A stretch of 64,000 nt of DNA. Origin: Urophycis tenuis. Lineage: Eukaryota; Chordata; Actinopteri; Gadiformes; Phycidae. Shown here piece after piece: positions 1 to 11,385 of the stretch (its first letter is position 1; every line of letters starts with the position of its first letter). Below the pieces are notes generated by a model that saw only the letters and a list, made by a program, of their open reading frames with translations, had not been told where the DNA came from and did no database searches. The translations under genes were made by a program, and so were the position numbers. Location: positions 4,685,552 to 4,749,551 of the forward strand of contig JAXIVH010000016.1 in NCBI GenBank assembly GCA_036785325.1. The letters run 5' to 3'.

Positions 1-2
1 AC

Positions 3-1082
3 CCTCAATCGAACGGCCAAGCGGAGAGGAGCAACCAAAGTCTGGAGACGGCCCTCCGCTGCATCTCTGCTCTCCACCCCTCCTCCTGGAGCAAGGATCT
101 ACCCTGGGCGGAGTACTCACTCAATGCCATGACCAGTTCGGCTACTGGGAAATCTCCATTCGAGTGCTCTCTTGGCTACCAACCTCCCCTCTTCTCACTG
201 CAGGAGGAGGAGGCCACAGTCCCATCAGTGCAGGCGCATCTCCGTCGGTGTCGTCAGGTGTGGGGAGCGGTGCGCACAGCCCTGGGTAGAGCTACTGAAC
301 GCGCTCGTCGGGGGGCTAACCAGCATCGGACCCCTGCTCCGGAGTACCAGGTGGGCCAACAAGTGTGGCTTTCCACTGCCGATCTCCCGCTCCAGGCAAC
401 CTCTGGGAAGCTGGCGTCAAGATACATCGGCCCATATGAGATTGAGCGCATCATCAACCCCGTCGCCGTCCGCCTCAAGCTTCCCATGTCCCTGCGACGG
501 GTCCATCCGGCATTCCATGTGTCCAAGATCAAGCCATATTCCTTGAGCCCACTCTCACCTGCCCCCCCAGCTCCACCCCCCCCTCAGATGGTCGATGGCC
601 ACCCCCAGTGGCTGGTCCGGCGGTTGCTGAAGGTTCGTCGCCAAGGCCGCGGTTTCCAGTATCTGGTGGACTGGAAGGGGTATGGTCCAGAGGAACGGAG
701 CTGGGTGTCCCGCCGGCTGATCATGAATCCGGATCTCCTCCGCGACTTCTATCGTGCCCATCCTGAGGCCCCTGGACGGTCGCCAGGGGGCTCCCGTCGG
801 GGGGGGGGTCCTGTTACGGTTTCACCTCCACATCCCCTCCCTGCCTCCATAACTCACACCTACCGCACTCGTTCCCAACGAGCTGGCACCCAGCAGAGCA
901 CAGGTGCTCCCAATGGAGCTGATCAGGGGAACGAGCCACAGTTGGGAACTGCACACCTGCTTCCAATAATCACCTCACCTTGCTGCCTACAAAGACCCGG
1001 GTCTTCCACTCACACATCGCCAGATCACTTGATAGATACGCCTGGCAAGTATATCGCTGACTTTGCTATTCGCTCATGCTGA
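3..1082 (+). CDS. Ty3/Gypsy pol 3' part: integrase tail plus chromodomain (5'-truncated by window edge)
   Basis: An open frame enters from the left edge and runs to a TGA at 1080-1082. It begins in the integrase core with PQSNGQAERSNQ, continues with the fish Gypsy signature GYQPPLF, then an SH3-like region (GPYEIERIINPVAVRL) and a chromodomain at about nt 600-730 (LVDWKGYGPEERSWV). Integrase inserts the cDNA; in chromovirus-type Ty3/Gypsy elements the chromodomain biases it to particular chromatin. The frame runs past the polypurine tract into the 3' LTR, so the last ~90 residues are LTR-encoded. No break is visible in the part present. The element lies in intron 1 of the leftmost receptor unit, opposite in strand. 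It is a retrotransposon gene, not a host gene. Confidence 0.9.
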   Translation, partial: PQSNGQAERSNQSLETALRCISALHPSSWSKDLPWAEYSLNAMTSSATGKSPFECSLGYQPPLFSLQEEEATVPSVQAHLRRCRQVWGAVRTALGRATERARRGANQHRTPAPEYQVGQQVWLSTADLPLQATSGKLASRYIGPYEIERIINPVAVRLKLPMSLRRVHPAFHVSKIKPYSLSPLSPAPPAPPPPQMVDGHPQWLVRRLLKVRRQGRGFQYLVDWKGYGPEERSWVSRRLIMNPDLLRDFYRAHPEAPGRSPGGSRRGGGPVTVSPPHPLPASITHTYRTRSQRAGTQQSTGAPNGADQGNEPQLGTAHLLPIITSPCCLQRPGSSTHTSPDHLIDTPGKYIADFAIRSC

Positions 1083-1289
1083 ATGTAATTCCTTTGTCTG
1101 GTTTGACGCTTCATGCATGTATTCTCATCCACGTCCTCTGTGTTCCCACAGAACCTGCCCAGGTGTGCCAGCTGAACCCAGGCATCTTGCCTGCTCCATC
1201 TCCACCCCTGATCATTAAATAAAACGCCCTGCGAGGCATTCATCCTCTCCTGGCCGTGCGCTTGCTTCCTAACTAACACCACCGTTACA
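812..1289 (+). mobile_element. 3' LTR of the Ty3/Gypsy element
   Basis: A 478-bp segment bounded by perfect 8-bp inverted ends, TGTTACGG at 812 and CCGTTACA ending at 1289. It is immediately preceded by a G-rich polypurine tract (about 795-810), as expected for plus-strand priming next to a 3' LTR. An AATAAA-type signal (ATTAAATAAA) lies near 1214. The right flank matches intron 1 of the other receptor units (compare 15890), which fixes the insertion point. The 5' LTR and the left TSD copy are outside the window. Confidence 0.88.
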
Positions 1290-1412
1290 AGAAGGTGCAT
1301 ATTAAACCTGTATGTTTAAATAAATGACTAGAACACCATAACTGACTAAATTATATAACATGCATTAGGATTTGATAGATTGATTTGAGTAATAAATTAA
1401 TAGAAACCTCAC

Positions 1413-1461
1413 CATCAGTCACCCCCATTAGTAACACGAGCACAGCCCCTATGTTGAGCAT
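1413..1461 (-). CDS. Orphan signal-peptide exon of SLAM/CD48-like receptor unit 0
   Basis: On the minus strand, ATG at 1461-1459 begins a 49-nt coding exon reading MLNIGAVLVLLMGVTD, a hydrophobic leader. It ends in a phase-1 donor (GATG|gtgagg) and is almost identical to the exons at 16044, 42680 and 62601. The next exon should lie at lower coordinates, but that side is occupied by the Gypsy element and then the window edge. The gene therefore either continues outside the window or is truncated. Upstream sequence to about 2072 is conserved with the other units. Confidence 0.75.
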
Positions 1462-2072
1462 TTCAACCTCAGTGTTGTCTCAGTCGAGTCCACGACTTGA
1501 GCCTCTTCACAGGAACCTACAACTCAGCCTGTAAGAGACCGAGATGTCAACACAGAAGTGGAAGTTGTGCAATGGCTCGGCAAATATTCACCACAACTAA
1601 AAGGGCCAATGCCTAATTAGGATGAAGACAGTATTGATTTAAGCACAGTATACTGAGGCAATAATTATTAACACAAACAAATTAGGAAATAAAGTTTGAA
1701 TTCAGTTCAACATTCTCTTGATAAATATGATTGATTTCATAACACATTGTCATGTATGTCATTTTAATGTGGTACAATTTAAACAACAAGGGCAATTCTG
1801 GGTGTCAGAGTCCCAGCCCAAATGTTCAGGGTTAAAACATCACTGTAAGATTGCTGACCACCTCACTCATTATGGTCAAAACTAGACACACTTGATGCTG
1901 CTGAACCTTTGCTTTTCAGTCTAGCTTTTAGAGTTTCCATGATCAGTGCCAATCAAAGCCATGAGAGGGAAGTCAGAGACAGCAGCGAGGCAAAGACAGC
2001 TCAGTTGTTTGCCTCAATATTATTAGTTCCCCTGAAATGACCATGACTCTATCTTGAGAGTTGTGAGCACTT
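1462..2072 (-). promoter_or_regulatory. Conserved 5' flank of receptor unit 0
   Basis: This stretch carries no gene. It aligns by eye with 16045-16700 and 42681-43340, the sequence just upstream of the other signal exons. Shared stretches include the block near 1800-1900 with CAGAGTCCCAGCCCAAATG and the block near 1945-2010 around GCCATGAG. Because it sits upstream of each start codon it probably contains the promoter and 5' UTR. No TATA box or start site was assigned. Confidence 0.5.
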
Positions 2073-3162
2073 GAACCATTTGAGTGACAAATAATGTTAA
2101 TGTTTCTGTTCTATTTTAGGTCCCAAGGGTATATGTGAGCATTAAGGGCGCTCTGAGGTGCTAACTACCCTCTACCCCAAGGAGCAGAAATCCTGCCAAT
2201 AAACCAGAGGAGAGACCAGGGTTCGACTAGGAAATAGACAGCTTTTTTTGAGTATTTTAAAAAGGTTTCGCGGGTTCTCCACAAGGGTCGCAGACGCAGT
2301 TCCCAGTCTTGTGCAATCCCGGCCCCACTCCCCAACTCAATGCCTGCGCCACCTCAAACTGTGGCTCGGGTCGGGTTCAGTCACGGCTGGCCACCACACC
2401 TGGAGGGCCTGGACCTCCGCCTGGGAGAAAGGGGTCACACACGTGCACACACTACAAACGCAGGGAATGGCAGACTCAGGGTCGTCACTCGCCAGTGGAC
2501 ACACAGCAATCCAGGTTCAGTGGTTAGGCAGGCCAGGGTATCTGGTCTGACCTCAGCCTGGGAAGAGGAAGCACACTCGTGATCATCACAGCAACTTGGG
2601 CACACCCCAAATCACTTCTAGTGCTCGGCAGGCTGAGGTCTTTGGGCTCCAGTAAGCGGTGGCTTTGAGCCTGTAGGTACAATGGGGCAACTCTTCAATA
2701 CTTAGGCCAGCTGAGAAGCGGGGGGGGGGCAGAGCAGATTAGCGACGAGGCTAGAGGCTGACTCAACGAAGACTCCTGGTACAGTAGGACTTTGGATAGC
2801 AAGGGCGGCTAGAAACTCCAAGTGGCCAGTACTTAGCTTAAGTCCAGTTCATGAGTAATATTACAGGGTCGAACAAGTAACAGTCATACAGCAATTGCTG
2901 GGGCTGGTGTAGGGCTTTGGATAGCAGGGACGGCTAGCAACTCCAAGTGAGGCAGTAGTTAGCTTAGATCCAGTTCATGAGTAATATAACAGGGGCAAAC
3001 AAGTAACACTGATACACCAGTAAGCGGGGGCTACTTAGCTCTCCAGATCGTGTGGGTCTTGTTGAATCCTCCACGTTAAGAGCAACAGTCTACATCGGCG
3101 TTCCGGGTGAGTTCGCTCCATGTGCTTTAGATTGGTGCGCGGTCTTTCTCCCGTCGTCGATT
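2073..3162. other. Unassigned TE-like sequence at the left edge of the unit-0 TE nest
   Basis: The receptor-unit flank stops near 2072 and resumes near 11386, so this segment belongs to inserted material. I see no credible coding frame. It contains a diverged direct tandem duplication of about 120 bp (2785-3018) and a short G run near 2720. The family was not recognised. Confidence 0.4.
2785..3018. repeat. Two-copy tandem repeat, ~120-bp unit
   Basis: Copy 1 (about 2785-2895) and copy 2 (about 2905-3018) share the order GGCTTTGGATAGCA, then CTCCAAGTG, then CAGTTCATGAGTAATAT, then AACAAGTAAC, with scattered substitutions. Confidence 0.7.
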
Positions 3163-5640
3163 AATAATAATAATAATACATTTTATTTAAAAGCGCCTTT
3201 CAGGTCACTCAAGAACACTGTACAAACAGAATAAATTAAAATCACATAATGAAATATACAAATCACGTGTTAAAAAGGACCATGGTAAAAAAAGATCAAC
3301 ATAATAAGATAAAATAAATATAAATAGGGCAAGTATAAGAGGAAGCAAGGAGGTTAGAGGGAGTAGGCAGTCCGGAACAGGTGGGTTTTAAGGCGTGATT
3401 TAAAAAGTGGAGTTTACGGAGGGACTTGTGAGGGAGGCCGGAGAGGAGAGAATTCCAATAGTCCAGGTGGGAGGTGACGAGGCTGTGGACCAGGATGGCG
3501 GTGGTGTGGGGGGTGAGGGAGGAGCAGAGTCTGTTTATGTTGCGGAGATGGAAATATGCGGTGCGGGTAATGGTGTTGATGTGAGAGTGGAAGGAAAGTG
3601 TGCTGTCGAGGATGACACCCAAGCTCTTTACCTGAGGGGAGGTGGAAACTGAGGAGCTGTCGATGGTGAGAGAGAAGGTGTTGACTTTAGCTAGGGTGGA
3701 TTTAGTGCCTACGAGGAGGATATCAGTTTTATTGCAGTTAAGTTTAAGGAAGTTTGAGGTGAACCAGGTTTTTAATTCAGAAAGACAAGAGGTGAGGGAG
3801 GGGGGAGGGAATGAGGAATTCGGTATGCAGGAAAGGTAGAGCTGGGTGTCATCCGCAAAGCAATGAAACTGAATGTTGAATTTGCGGAGGATGTGACCGA
3901 GGGGGAGGAGATAGATGATGAATAGGAGAGGCCCCAGGACAGATCCCTGGGGCACACCTGCAGTGACTGGGGAGGGATTAGAGGTGAAAGATTTGAGCTG
4001 TACAAACTGGGTGCGGCCTGTGAGGTAGGAGTGGAACCAACTGAGGGGAGTGTGGGAGAGGCCAATGGAGGAGAGTCTACTGAGAAGGATGGGGTATGAG
4101 ATGGTGTCGCAGGCCGCACTCGAGGAGGATGAGGATGGAGACCGAACCAGAGTCAGCTGCAATGAGGAGGTTGTTGGAGATTTTGATTATGGCGGACTCT
4201 GTGCTGCGATGGGGGCAGAAACCAGACTGGATAGGCTCATAGAGTGAGTGGAGGGATAAGAAGTTGGGTGGCGACAGTCTTTTCAAGGATTTTGGAAATG
4301 AAGGGTAGGTTAGAGATGGGGCGGAGGTTACAGTAGTTGTTGGGGTCTATACCAGGTTTCTTTAATACGGGGGTGATGGCGGCAGTTTTGAAAAGTGAAG
4401 GGACTATTCCAGTTGAAAGTGAGGAGTGAATAATGGCGCTAATGAGGGGGAGGAGGGAGGAGAGGCAGGATTTGACTAGGTTTGTGGGGAGGAGATCGAG
4501 CTGACAGGTGGTGGGCTTTGATTTGTGAATGAGATCGGAGATTTCAGGGGCAGTGGGGAGAAGAAAGCTGGAGAAGAGACGGCAAGTAGGGAGAAGTTCA
4601 GGTGGGGAGAGAAGAGGGGAGGTGGGATGTAGGTGCTGATGAATGGTATGGATTTTCAGGTTGAAATAGTCCAAGATGGAGTTGCAGGATGCTGTGGGGG
4701 AGGGCAGAGAATTGGGTGGGTGGAGGATTTTGTTGAGAACGGAGAAGAGGCAGGGCTTGGAGGGGGTGAGACCGGAGCAGCAGACTAGGTCTAGAAAGTG
4801 GCCTTTGATGTGGGCGGGGAAATCTATCAGATTTTGTAGGCCAAAACTGTCAAGACAGGATGCAAAGTCTCTGGTGAGAGGCAGGTTGATGTTGTTCATA
4901 TGGATATTGAAGTCCCCTAGCAGTATTACGTTGAGTGAGAGAGTGGATATGTGGGTGAGCAGAGTAGAAAATTCAGTGATAAAATCGCTGTGTGGCTTAG
5001 GGGGGTGGTAAATTGCAGCGATGATGGTTGGTGAGGGTCCTGGAAGCTTAAAAAAAGTCATTCAAATGAGCTGAATGCAAGGACAGAGACGGGCAGGACA
5101 TTCCACTTCTCGCGGTGAATTACTGCGAGACCTCCTCCGCGGCCGTTGCCAGGGGGACGGCAGATGTAAACAAAACCGGGGGGAGTGGAGTCGTTGAGTG
5201 GAGAAAAGTCATTAGGCTGTTGCCAGGTTTCAGTTAAAAAGAGAAAGTCAAGCTTACGGTCAGTGAGGACGTCTTCAATGAGATGACCTTTGCTCGTGAG
5301 TGAGCGGATGTTGAGCAGACCTAAGTTGACAGCAGAGGAGTCGTGTTTGAGGTTAGCATTAGCCGACCTAGCTAGGCTGGCTAATGCATGGTGGTTGACG
5401 GTACGGCCGGAGATGTTGGGAGAGCGACGAGAAGTGAACCAGGTGGGGTAATTGTACTGGAGTTGTTGCTGAGCTGGACGTGTCTGCGGGACCCACGGTG
5501 GATGTAGCGCCGATGAGGGGGGCGAGTGATGTCCGGGTGATGTTGCAGCTCCGGTGGTGGGGGCTCCAGTACCTTCCAGCGGATCCTGAGAAGGTCTGTG
5601 ACGGAGTAGTGGAATAGTCCTGCCACAGGATGATGGCAGA
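3163..5640 (-). mobile_element. LINE-2 (L2-type) retrotransposon, degraded
   Basis: A minus-strand non-LTR element. Its 3' end is the (TAA)n tail at 3163-3178 followed by the typical fish L2 end (ATTTTATTTAAAAGCGCC). Going 5' (rightwards) there is a reverse transcriptase, an RT/endonuclease linker, and an endonuclease with a GDFN motif. The region 5062-5640 continues the element in broken frames. The 5' boundary, next to Gypsy RNase H sequence near 5640, is approximate. Confidence 0.8.
3296..5061 (-). pseudogene. L2 ORF2 remnant (endonuclease C-terminus plus reverse transcriptase)
   Basis: Two overlapping minus-strand frames, 5061-4237 and 4162-3296, together cover the endonuclease end (ILLGDFNIHMN; the DFN of APE-type endonucleases) and the RT. 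The RT shows GVPQGSVLGPLLFIIY (motif B) and HCFADDTQLYL (catalytic FADD). The two frames are out of register between 4237 and 4162, and the protein is open only in pieces, so it is a decayed copy. In life the ORF2 product nicks the target DNA and reverse transcribes the element RNA there. The leading bases of the second frame are not part of the conserved RT. Confidence 0.85.
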
Positions 5641-6765
5641 ACGTAAATGGATCAGGGGGGTTTTATCCATTATGACTGTGACCATTGCGCCCCATAGGTA
5701 GTCTTTGAATTTTTCAGCGATTGCCCACTTCATTGCCAGGAGTTCTATTTTGCAGGAGCTGTAGTTAATAGGCATAATTTCGTTCGGACTGGTGAAAGTC
5801 CCGGCTGGTGTATGCTATTACTCGTTCTGCCCCATCTTGTTGCTGCGCCAGCACTGCCCTTAGCCCACAATTGCTGGTATCGCTATACACAATGAATGGT
5901 CTGGCAAAGTCTGCATATGTCAAGACGGGCGCTGTAGAAGTTCCTGCTTAAGGCACTGGAATGTGGCTGCGCACTCTGGGCTCCATACTATCGGTGGGGA
6001 ATATCGGCCCCTAGAGTGCCCAGTGCCGACCAATAGCTCATTCAGCGGCTCATACAGCAACCTTCTCAGGGTCTGAGGATACCCCTCGGTGGCTGACCCT
6101 ATGCCCGAGGAACTCTACCTCCTTTCAGAAGAGCTGACACTTATCCGGACGCAGTTTAAGGCCATAATTCTCTATGGCTTGGAATATCTCCCCCAGATGG
6201 CTCAGGTGGGTGGGGAAGTCTGCCAAAAAAGAAAACACATCATCAAGGTAGACAAGGATGAACTCTGCCAGCTGCCCTCCCAGACACAGTCTCTGGAAAG
6301 TAGCTGGCGCGTTACACAAGCCGAATGGCGTTAGGTCCCATTCGTAGAGACCGAAAGGTGTGGTAAATGATGTCTTCTCTCTGTCGCCCTCTTCCATACG
6401 GACCTGCCAGTAGCCACAGGCTAGGTCCAAAGTGGAGTACCAGGCGGCCTGGGTCAAGCTTGTCACGGAGTCTTTGATTCTTGTTAGCGGGAAGGCATCT
6501 TTCCTGGTGACACTGTTGAGCCCCGTATAATCTTCGCAATACCTCCATGCTCCGGCCGTCTTTTGGACGAATACAATAGGGGCAACCCACGGGCTACTGC
6601 TTTCCCTTACAATGCCACTCTCCAGCATACCTTGGAGTAGAGTACGGATTTCTTTGTACAGTGTGGGGGGCACCGGCCAGTATCGTTCACGGACAGGGGC
6701 TGCATCCCCGGTCGGGATCTGGTGTTTTACTACATTTGTGCAGCCTATCCCTATGATCGTACTGG
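5640..6765 (-). pseudogene. Ty3/Gypsy pol fragment: reverse transcriptase and start of RNase H
   Basis: The minus strand encodes a Gypsy RT from the HQIPTGDAAPVRERY entry motif (about 6740-6690) through SPWVAPIVFV, a Gypsy-type D..GYWQVRM block, TTPFGLYEW and the catalytic LVYLDDV near 6240. It passes through a frame-broken connection (about 5820-6110) to an RNase H start with SSCKIELLAMKWA near 5750. Further 5' pol sequence is found not here but at 11113-11385, because a plus-strand LINE (6763-11113) is inserted between. The 3' side is cut off near 5640. Multiple frameshifts make it non-coding. Confidence 0.85.
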
Positions 6766-6789
6766 CCAACGTACGATTGCTGGACAATA

Positions 6790-9700
6790 AACTGGATGTT
6801 ATCCGTGTACTCAGGTCATCCCCCAAGACTGTGAGTGACTGTTGTGCCTTTGTTTTTGTGGAAACATGGCTTACTGACAGCGTCCCGGACTGTTCCATTC
6901 AACTGGCCAGGCTAACATGCTACCGGGCGGACAGAGCGCTCATCGAGGGGGGGAAGATTTGAGGCGGGGGACTGTGTTGACATCAATGATGCCTGGTGCC
7001 GCGACGCTGCTGTGGTTTGCACACACTGCTCAACACTGGTGGAGTTTATGGTTATTAAATGCCGGCCATTCTACCTGCCGAGGGAATTTAGTGCCAAATT
7101 GCTGGTAGCAATATACACCCCCCCTGGTCCAACAACAACAGGAGCCAGGCACTATATGAACTATACCAGCACATCAGTGAGCAGCAGACAGCCCACCCTG
7201 ATGCTTTCCTCATCCTGGCTGGGGATTTCAATCATGAAAACCCCAACAGCGTGTTTCCACAACTCCATGGACACATCTACTTTCCCACACATGGCAATAA
7301 CATCCTGGACAATGTTTACACCATACATAGAGGGGCCTACAAAGCCCTCCCCCTGCCCCACCTAGGAGCCTCAGACCACACCACCACTATGTAACCCGGT
7401 TAAAAATAAAATGGGTTAAAAAAGCACTCATTTATTATTTATTCATATTTGTTTATATTTTTTATATATATGTCTGGCGAGAAATATTTATTTTTGTGTT
7501 GTTTTTTATTTCATGTAAAAAATAATATTTCAAAGTGTAAATATATATTTTTTTTGTGGAGTTTAGTTACCGTAGGGAAGAGCGAATCAGGGATCAAGGT
7601 TACAGGTCAACCGGATTCTGAAGAGGACTCAGCAGGAAGAAAAGGAAAAAGAAACGTGCGTGCGAGCAGTAGAGAAAGGAGGAGCTGCATGGCGGCGAAA
7701 GTGTTACGGCAGAGAAACAGACTTTAAGAACTGAGGACGCTGTTTGAAGAACGTAAGTCGAGACCAACGGACAGTGAGTCTCTGAGTGACTGTTCGTTCA
7801 ACACAGTGTCGAGTTTGAGTTTGTGTGAGGACTATTCTGGAAAAGATGTGTCCGACGAAGAAGCGCAGCTAAGGCTAAAGCTAACGTAGCTCACGTTAGC
7901 ACACCCAACGGACTTCACCGCGAGTCGCTTCCTCAGCCACCCGCCGAGGAGAAGCCGGTTAGCCTGCTGTATATTCAACCTGCATGAGAAGACCCGCGGT
8001 GAGTGTCTGGCATCGACGCTGTCGGGGAGAACGGGACGCCGTCGGAGAGAACGGGAAGCCGGTGGAGAACGGGAGGACTCGCCAACAACCGACGCCGCAG
8101 CAACATGCTGTACCGGTACGGGGAGGAGACGAGGACGACGCCATTACAGCCGTGAGTTCGTTTCCTTTGGCGCTGAGCGCGAAGCAGACATTGTCGTTTT
8201 CTGGATTCAACGCACCCAAGCATCGCTACAGGCCTGCATCGATCCACTGACACATTGGGTACCCAATCCATCACACTACATTAGAGTATATACATTTTAT
8301 TTTCATTCACTTATTGACTAAAAAGTGCCGGCTTAGAAATAGTATTTTATTTGTTGGGTTTTGGGATTTGAACTGTTGAGTGTTGAGTGTGCACAGAAGG
8401 AAGAGTACTGTATGCTGTTGAAGTGACTGAAATACTGTTCACGTGGTTTATAGATCTATTTTATAGATTTAAATGTTAAAGTAAGACCAAGATTTGCAAC
8501 GGAATACTTTTTTTTTTTTTTTTTTTTCATATTATTAAAGCATTTCTGTGTTTGATGTTTACTAAAGTGAATTGCTAAAACTTACCTGTTGATATTCATT
8601 TTTTCATCTGGTAGCTTATGAGTATTTTCGTTTTATTCATGAGTGCTTTTTAGGGAAGTTTAAAAAAACTTAAAGGGCACCTGAAGGTAAGAAAAAACAC
8701 ATTAATTTTTAGTTCATTTATATACAGGAGTGATATATACAAGCTAAAAACAGTAGGTAAAACACATGTTTGGGTTACCTAAAAGTAGTTGTAACAAGGG
8801 AATAAATATACAAGTTCATAAATACGTTATTACAGTATACTTACCTATTATTAATTAACCTAAAAAGAAAGCGATTTCTTAAACTTAAAGAATCTCGGGA
8901 GCGCACTTCAGTAAATAGACCTGACGTCTAGAGGGCGCTACAACTATATAAAGGCCTGCATATGGACCCCTGGTTAAAGTCATCAGACCAACAACAAAGC
9001 AGGTACACGCGTGGCCTGAGGGGTCTTCAGAGACACTCCAGGACTGCTTCCTCATCACCAACTGGAGCATGTTCAGACAGGCAGCCACCTACGATAACAC
9101 CACAGACCTACAGGAGTACACTGACACCATCACTTCGTACATGCGTAATTGCATTGATGATGTCACGCTCATCCACATTCATCATCCACATTCAGGCCAA
9201 CCAGAAGCCATGGCTGACAGGGGAAGTCTACAGACTGGTGGAAACGAGGTGGGCCTGAAGGCAGCCAGGGCCAACCTGGCACGAGGCATCAGGAAGGCCA
9301 AGAGATGGTACACCAGGAGGATCGCCCGCTTTGAGGCAGAGAACAGCACCCCGACACAGAAGACCCCACCCCCTCCCGGCGACCAGGTGTTGACGCTATC
9401 CCCAGATAGCGTGAGGCGATCCATCAGAGGGACAAACCACGGAAAGCCTCTGGTCCGACAACCCACGGAAAGCCTCTGGCCCGACAACATTCCTGGTCGT
9501 GTACTGAGGGACTGTGCTGAGGAGCTCACAGATGTCTTCACAGAGATCTTTAACACCTCGCTGGGCCAGGCTGTTGTCCCCACGTGCCTCAAAGCCACCA
9601 CCATCACCCCGGTGCCGAAAAAGTCGTCTCCCTCCTGCCACAATGACTACCGCCCAGTCGCACTCACTCCCATCCTCATGAAGTGCTTCGAGCGGCTAGG

Positions 9701-10600
9701 CATGCACCATATCAAGTCTGCCCTCCCCCCCACACTTGACCCTTTCCAGTTTGCATATCGGTCCAACCCTTCAACCGATGATGCCATCTCCTCTGCCCTC
9801 CACTCTGCCCGTGGGTGACTCATATGTCAGAATACTGTTCATTGACGATTGCATTCCATACAATCATCCCCCAGCAGCTCATTCACAAACTGGACCTGCT
9901 GCTGAACTTCCTGACGCGGAGACTACAGGCAGTTTGGGTCGGCAGCAGCACCTCCAGGACCATCACATTGAACACGGGGGCCCCCCAAGGATGTGTGCTT
10001 AGCCTCCTCCTCTTCACTCTGCTGACCCACGACTGCACACCAACATCCAGCTCCGACATCTTTATCAAGTTTGCAGATGACACGACTGTGGTGGGTCTCA
10101 TCAACAACGGCGATGAGACGATCTACAGGAGTGAGGTTAACAGGCTGGCTACGTTGTGCAAGGACAACAATCTCTGTCTGAATGCGGAAAAGACGAAGGA
10201 GATTGTTGTTGACTTCAGGAGAATGCACACACAGCATGCTCCACTGCTCATCGACGATGCTACAGTGGAGAGGGTGAACAGCACCAAGTTCCTGGGTGTG
10301 CACATCTCCGAAGACCTGTCCTGGAACCACAACACCACATTCCTGGCCAAAAAAAGCCCAACAACGCCTGTACTTCCTTCGCAAACTGAGAAGAGCTGGG
10401 GCCTCATCCACCATCATGCACACATTCTACAGAGGCACCATCGAGAGTCTGCCGTGTCCTGCCGCAAGACTCTGCAGCGCATAGTTAGAGCAGCTGAGAG
10501 GATCATTGGTGTCTCTCCCCCCCCCCCCCCCCCCCCTACTGGACATTTACACCACCCGCCTCACAAGCAAAGCCATCAGGATTGCTGGTGACCCCACCCA
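6790..10600 (+). pseudogene. Rex1-like LINE ORF2 (endonuclease + RT), interrupted and frameshifted
   Basis: The endonuclease part reads NKLDVIRVLRSS and FVETWLTDSVPD, then LILAGDFNH (frame-shifted, about 7210) and ends at SDHTTT just before the LTR insertion. After it come PLVKVIRPTTKQV (about 8960), ARANLARGIRKAKR (9260), and the RT with ITPVPKKSSPSCHNDYRPVA (9610), GAPQGCVLSLLLF (9980) and the catalytic IKFADDTTVVGLI (10060). The thumb and C-terminus run to about 10600. Frame changes occur near 6960, 7080, 9815 and in the C-terminal part, including a poly-C run at 10517-10537. The product would copy element RNA at a nicked target; this copy is dead. Confidence 0.85.
7390..8942. mobile_element. 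Solo LTR with 4-bp TSD ACTA
   Basis: A 1,553-bp insertion splitting the Rex1-like LINE. It starts TGTAACCCGG and ends GGGCGCTACA (TG...CA ends, TGTA/TACA inverted). It is flanked by direct ACTA at 7386-7389 and 8943-8946. No internal retroviral genes are present, so it is a solo LTR left by recombination. A second solo LTR with related ends is at 45629-53989. The short open frames inside it (for example near 7984-8250) are not recognisable genes. A T run occurs at about 8509-8527. Confidence 0.82.
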
Positions 10601-11112
10601 CCCATCCCACAGCATATTCAGCCTTCTGCCGTTGGGGAGGAGGCTGCAGAGTCTCCGGGCCAGAACCAGCAGGCTCAAAGACAGCTTATTTCACCAGGCT
10701 GTCTGGAGGCTCAACTCGCTCCCTGCTCTGCCACTGGCCCTCCTCCCTCCTCTGCCCCCTGCCACAGACTCTAACCTCGCACCCACCAGCATCATCTGAC
10801 CTCAGATCATCTCCCTCCCACCACCACTCACAAACTTTGACTTTCACTTTGACTCAGGGACTGCACACTCCACTTTGCACACTCCACTTTGTCACTTTAG
10901 AGTGTCTTTTGAGTATATTTTGCACTGCAACAATGCACTACCTCACTTTTTTTGTACTTGAATTTTTCTGTTTTCTGTGTTGTCTGTACAATGTCTGTTT
11001 GTCCATTTTGTTCACTTTGCACCGCAGCTCTGAGAGGACTGCAATTTCATCTGTGCTATATGCCTGCCATGTAGCACACTTAACAATAAAGTTACTTGAA
11101 CTTGAACTTGAT

Positions 11113-11385
11113 CTTGTGTCGAGAAGATATGTTGCCAACGGCCCAAGAACTCCAGAAGTTTTTGTTGTTGCTCTGTGTCCAAGCCGTCGCCCTCCAGGGT
11201 TTCACCAGACAAATGTTCAGGTAGTCCAACAGCTTGTGCATCCCCCCCCCCCCCCGCCAACTTCAACCACCCCAACCTCCACCTGTTGGGAGGGAGCACA
11301 CGGCCATGACTTGGGCGAGCCCTTGATGTCGGTGGATGGCCACAGGGTAGGGCTTTACAGGGCTGTACATTCCGCAGCCACATAT
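11113..11385 (-). pseudogene. 5' continuation of the split Gypsy pol (protease-RT linker)
   Basis: The minus strand reads the Gypsy linker before the RT (LLEFLGRWQHIFSTQ near 11115-11160), with GLPEHLSGETLEGD upstream. It is the part missing from the fragment at 5640-6765. It stops exactly where the LINE tail begins and ends near 11385, where receptor-unit flank resumes. Confidence 0.75.

Larger units (their letters stand above)
6763..11113 (+). mobile_element. Rex1/CR1-like LINE inserted into the Gypsy fragment
   Basis: A plus-strand non-LTR element. Its endonuclease begins at about 6763 and runs to 7389. A solo LTR interrupts it at 7390-8942. The linker and RT resume at 8943-10600, and a 3' UTR ends in the repeated CTTGAA tail at about 11090-11113. 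Minus-strand Gypsy pol flanks both ends and matches across the gap, so this LINE jumped into the Gypsy copy. A GATC near each border may be a short target duplication, but this is weak. Confidence 0.8.

Noticed and set aside
812..1289. Treating the LTR as a 5' LTR of an element to the right
   Set aside because: The integrase/chromodomain frame and polypurine tract lie to its left, and receptor intron sequence follows on the right, so it is the 3' LTR.
3407..4247. Plus-strand open frames opposite the L2 RT
   Set aside because: Antisense shadows; the minus strand carries the conserved RT motifs. The same reasoning removes frames opposite 36405-38270 and 9182-10423.
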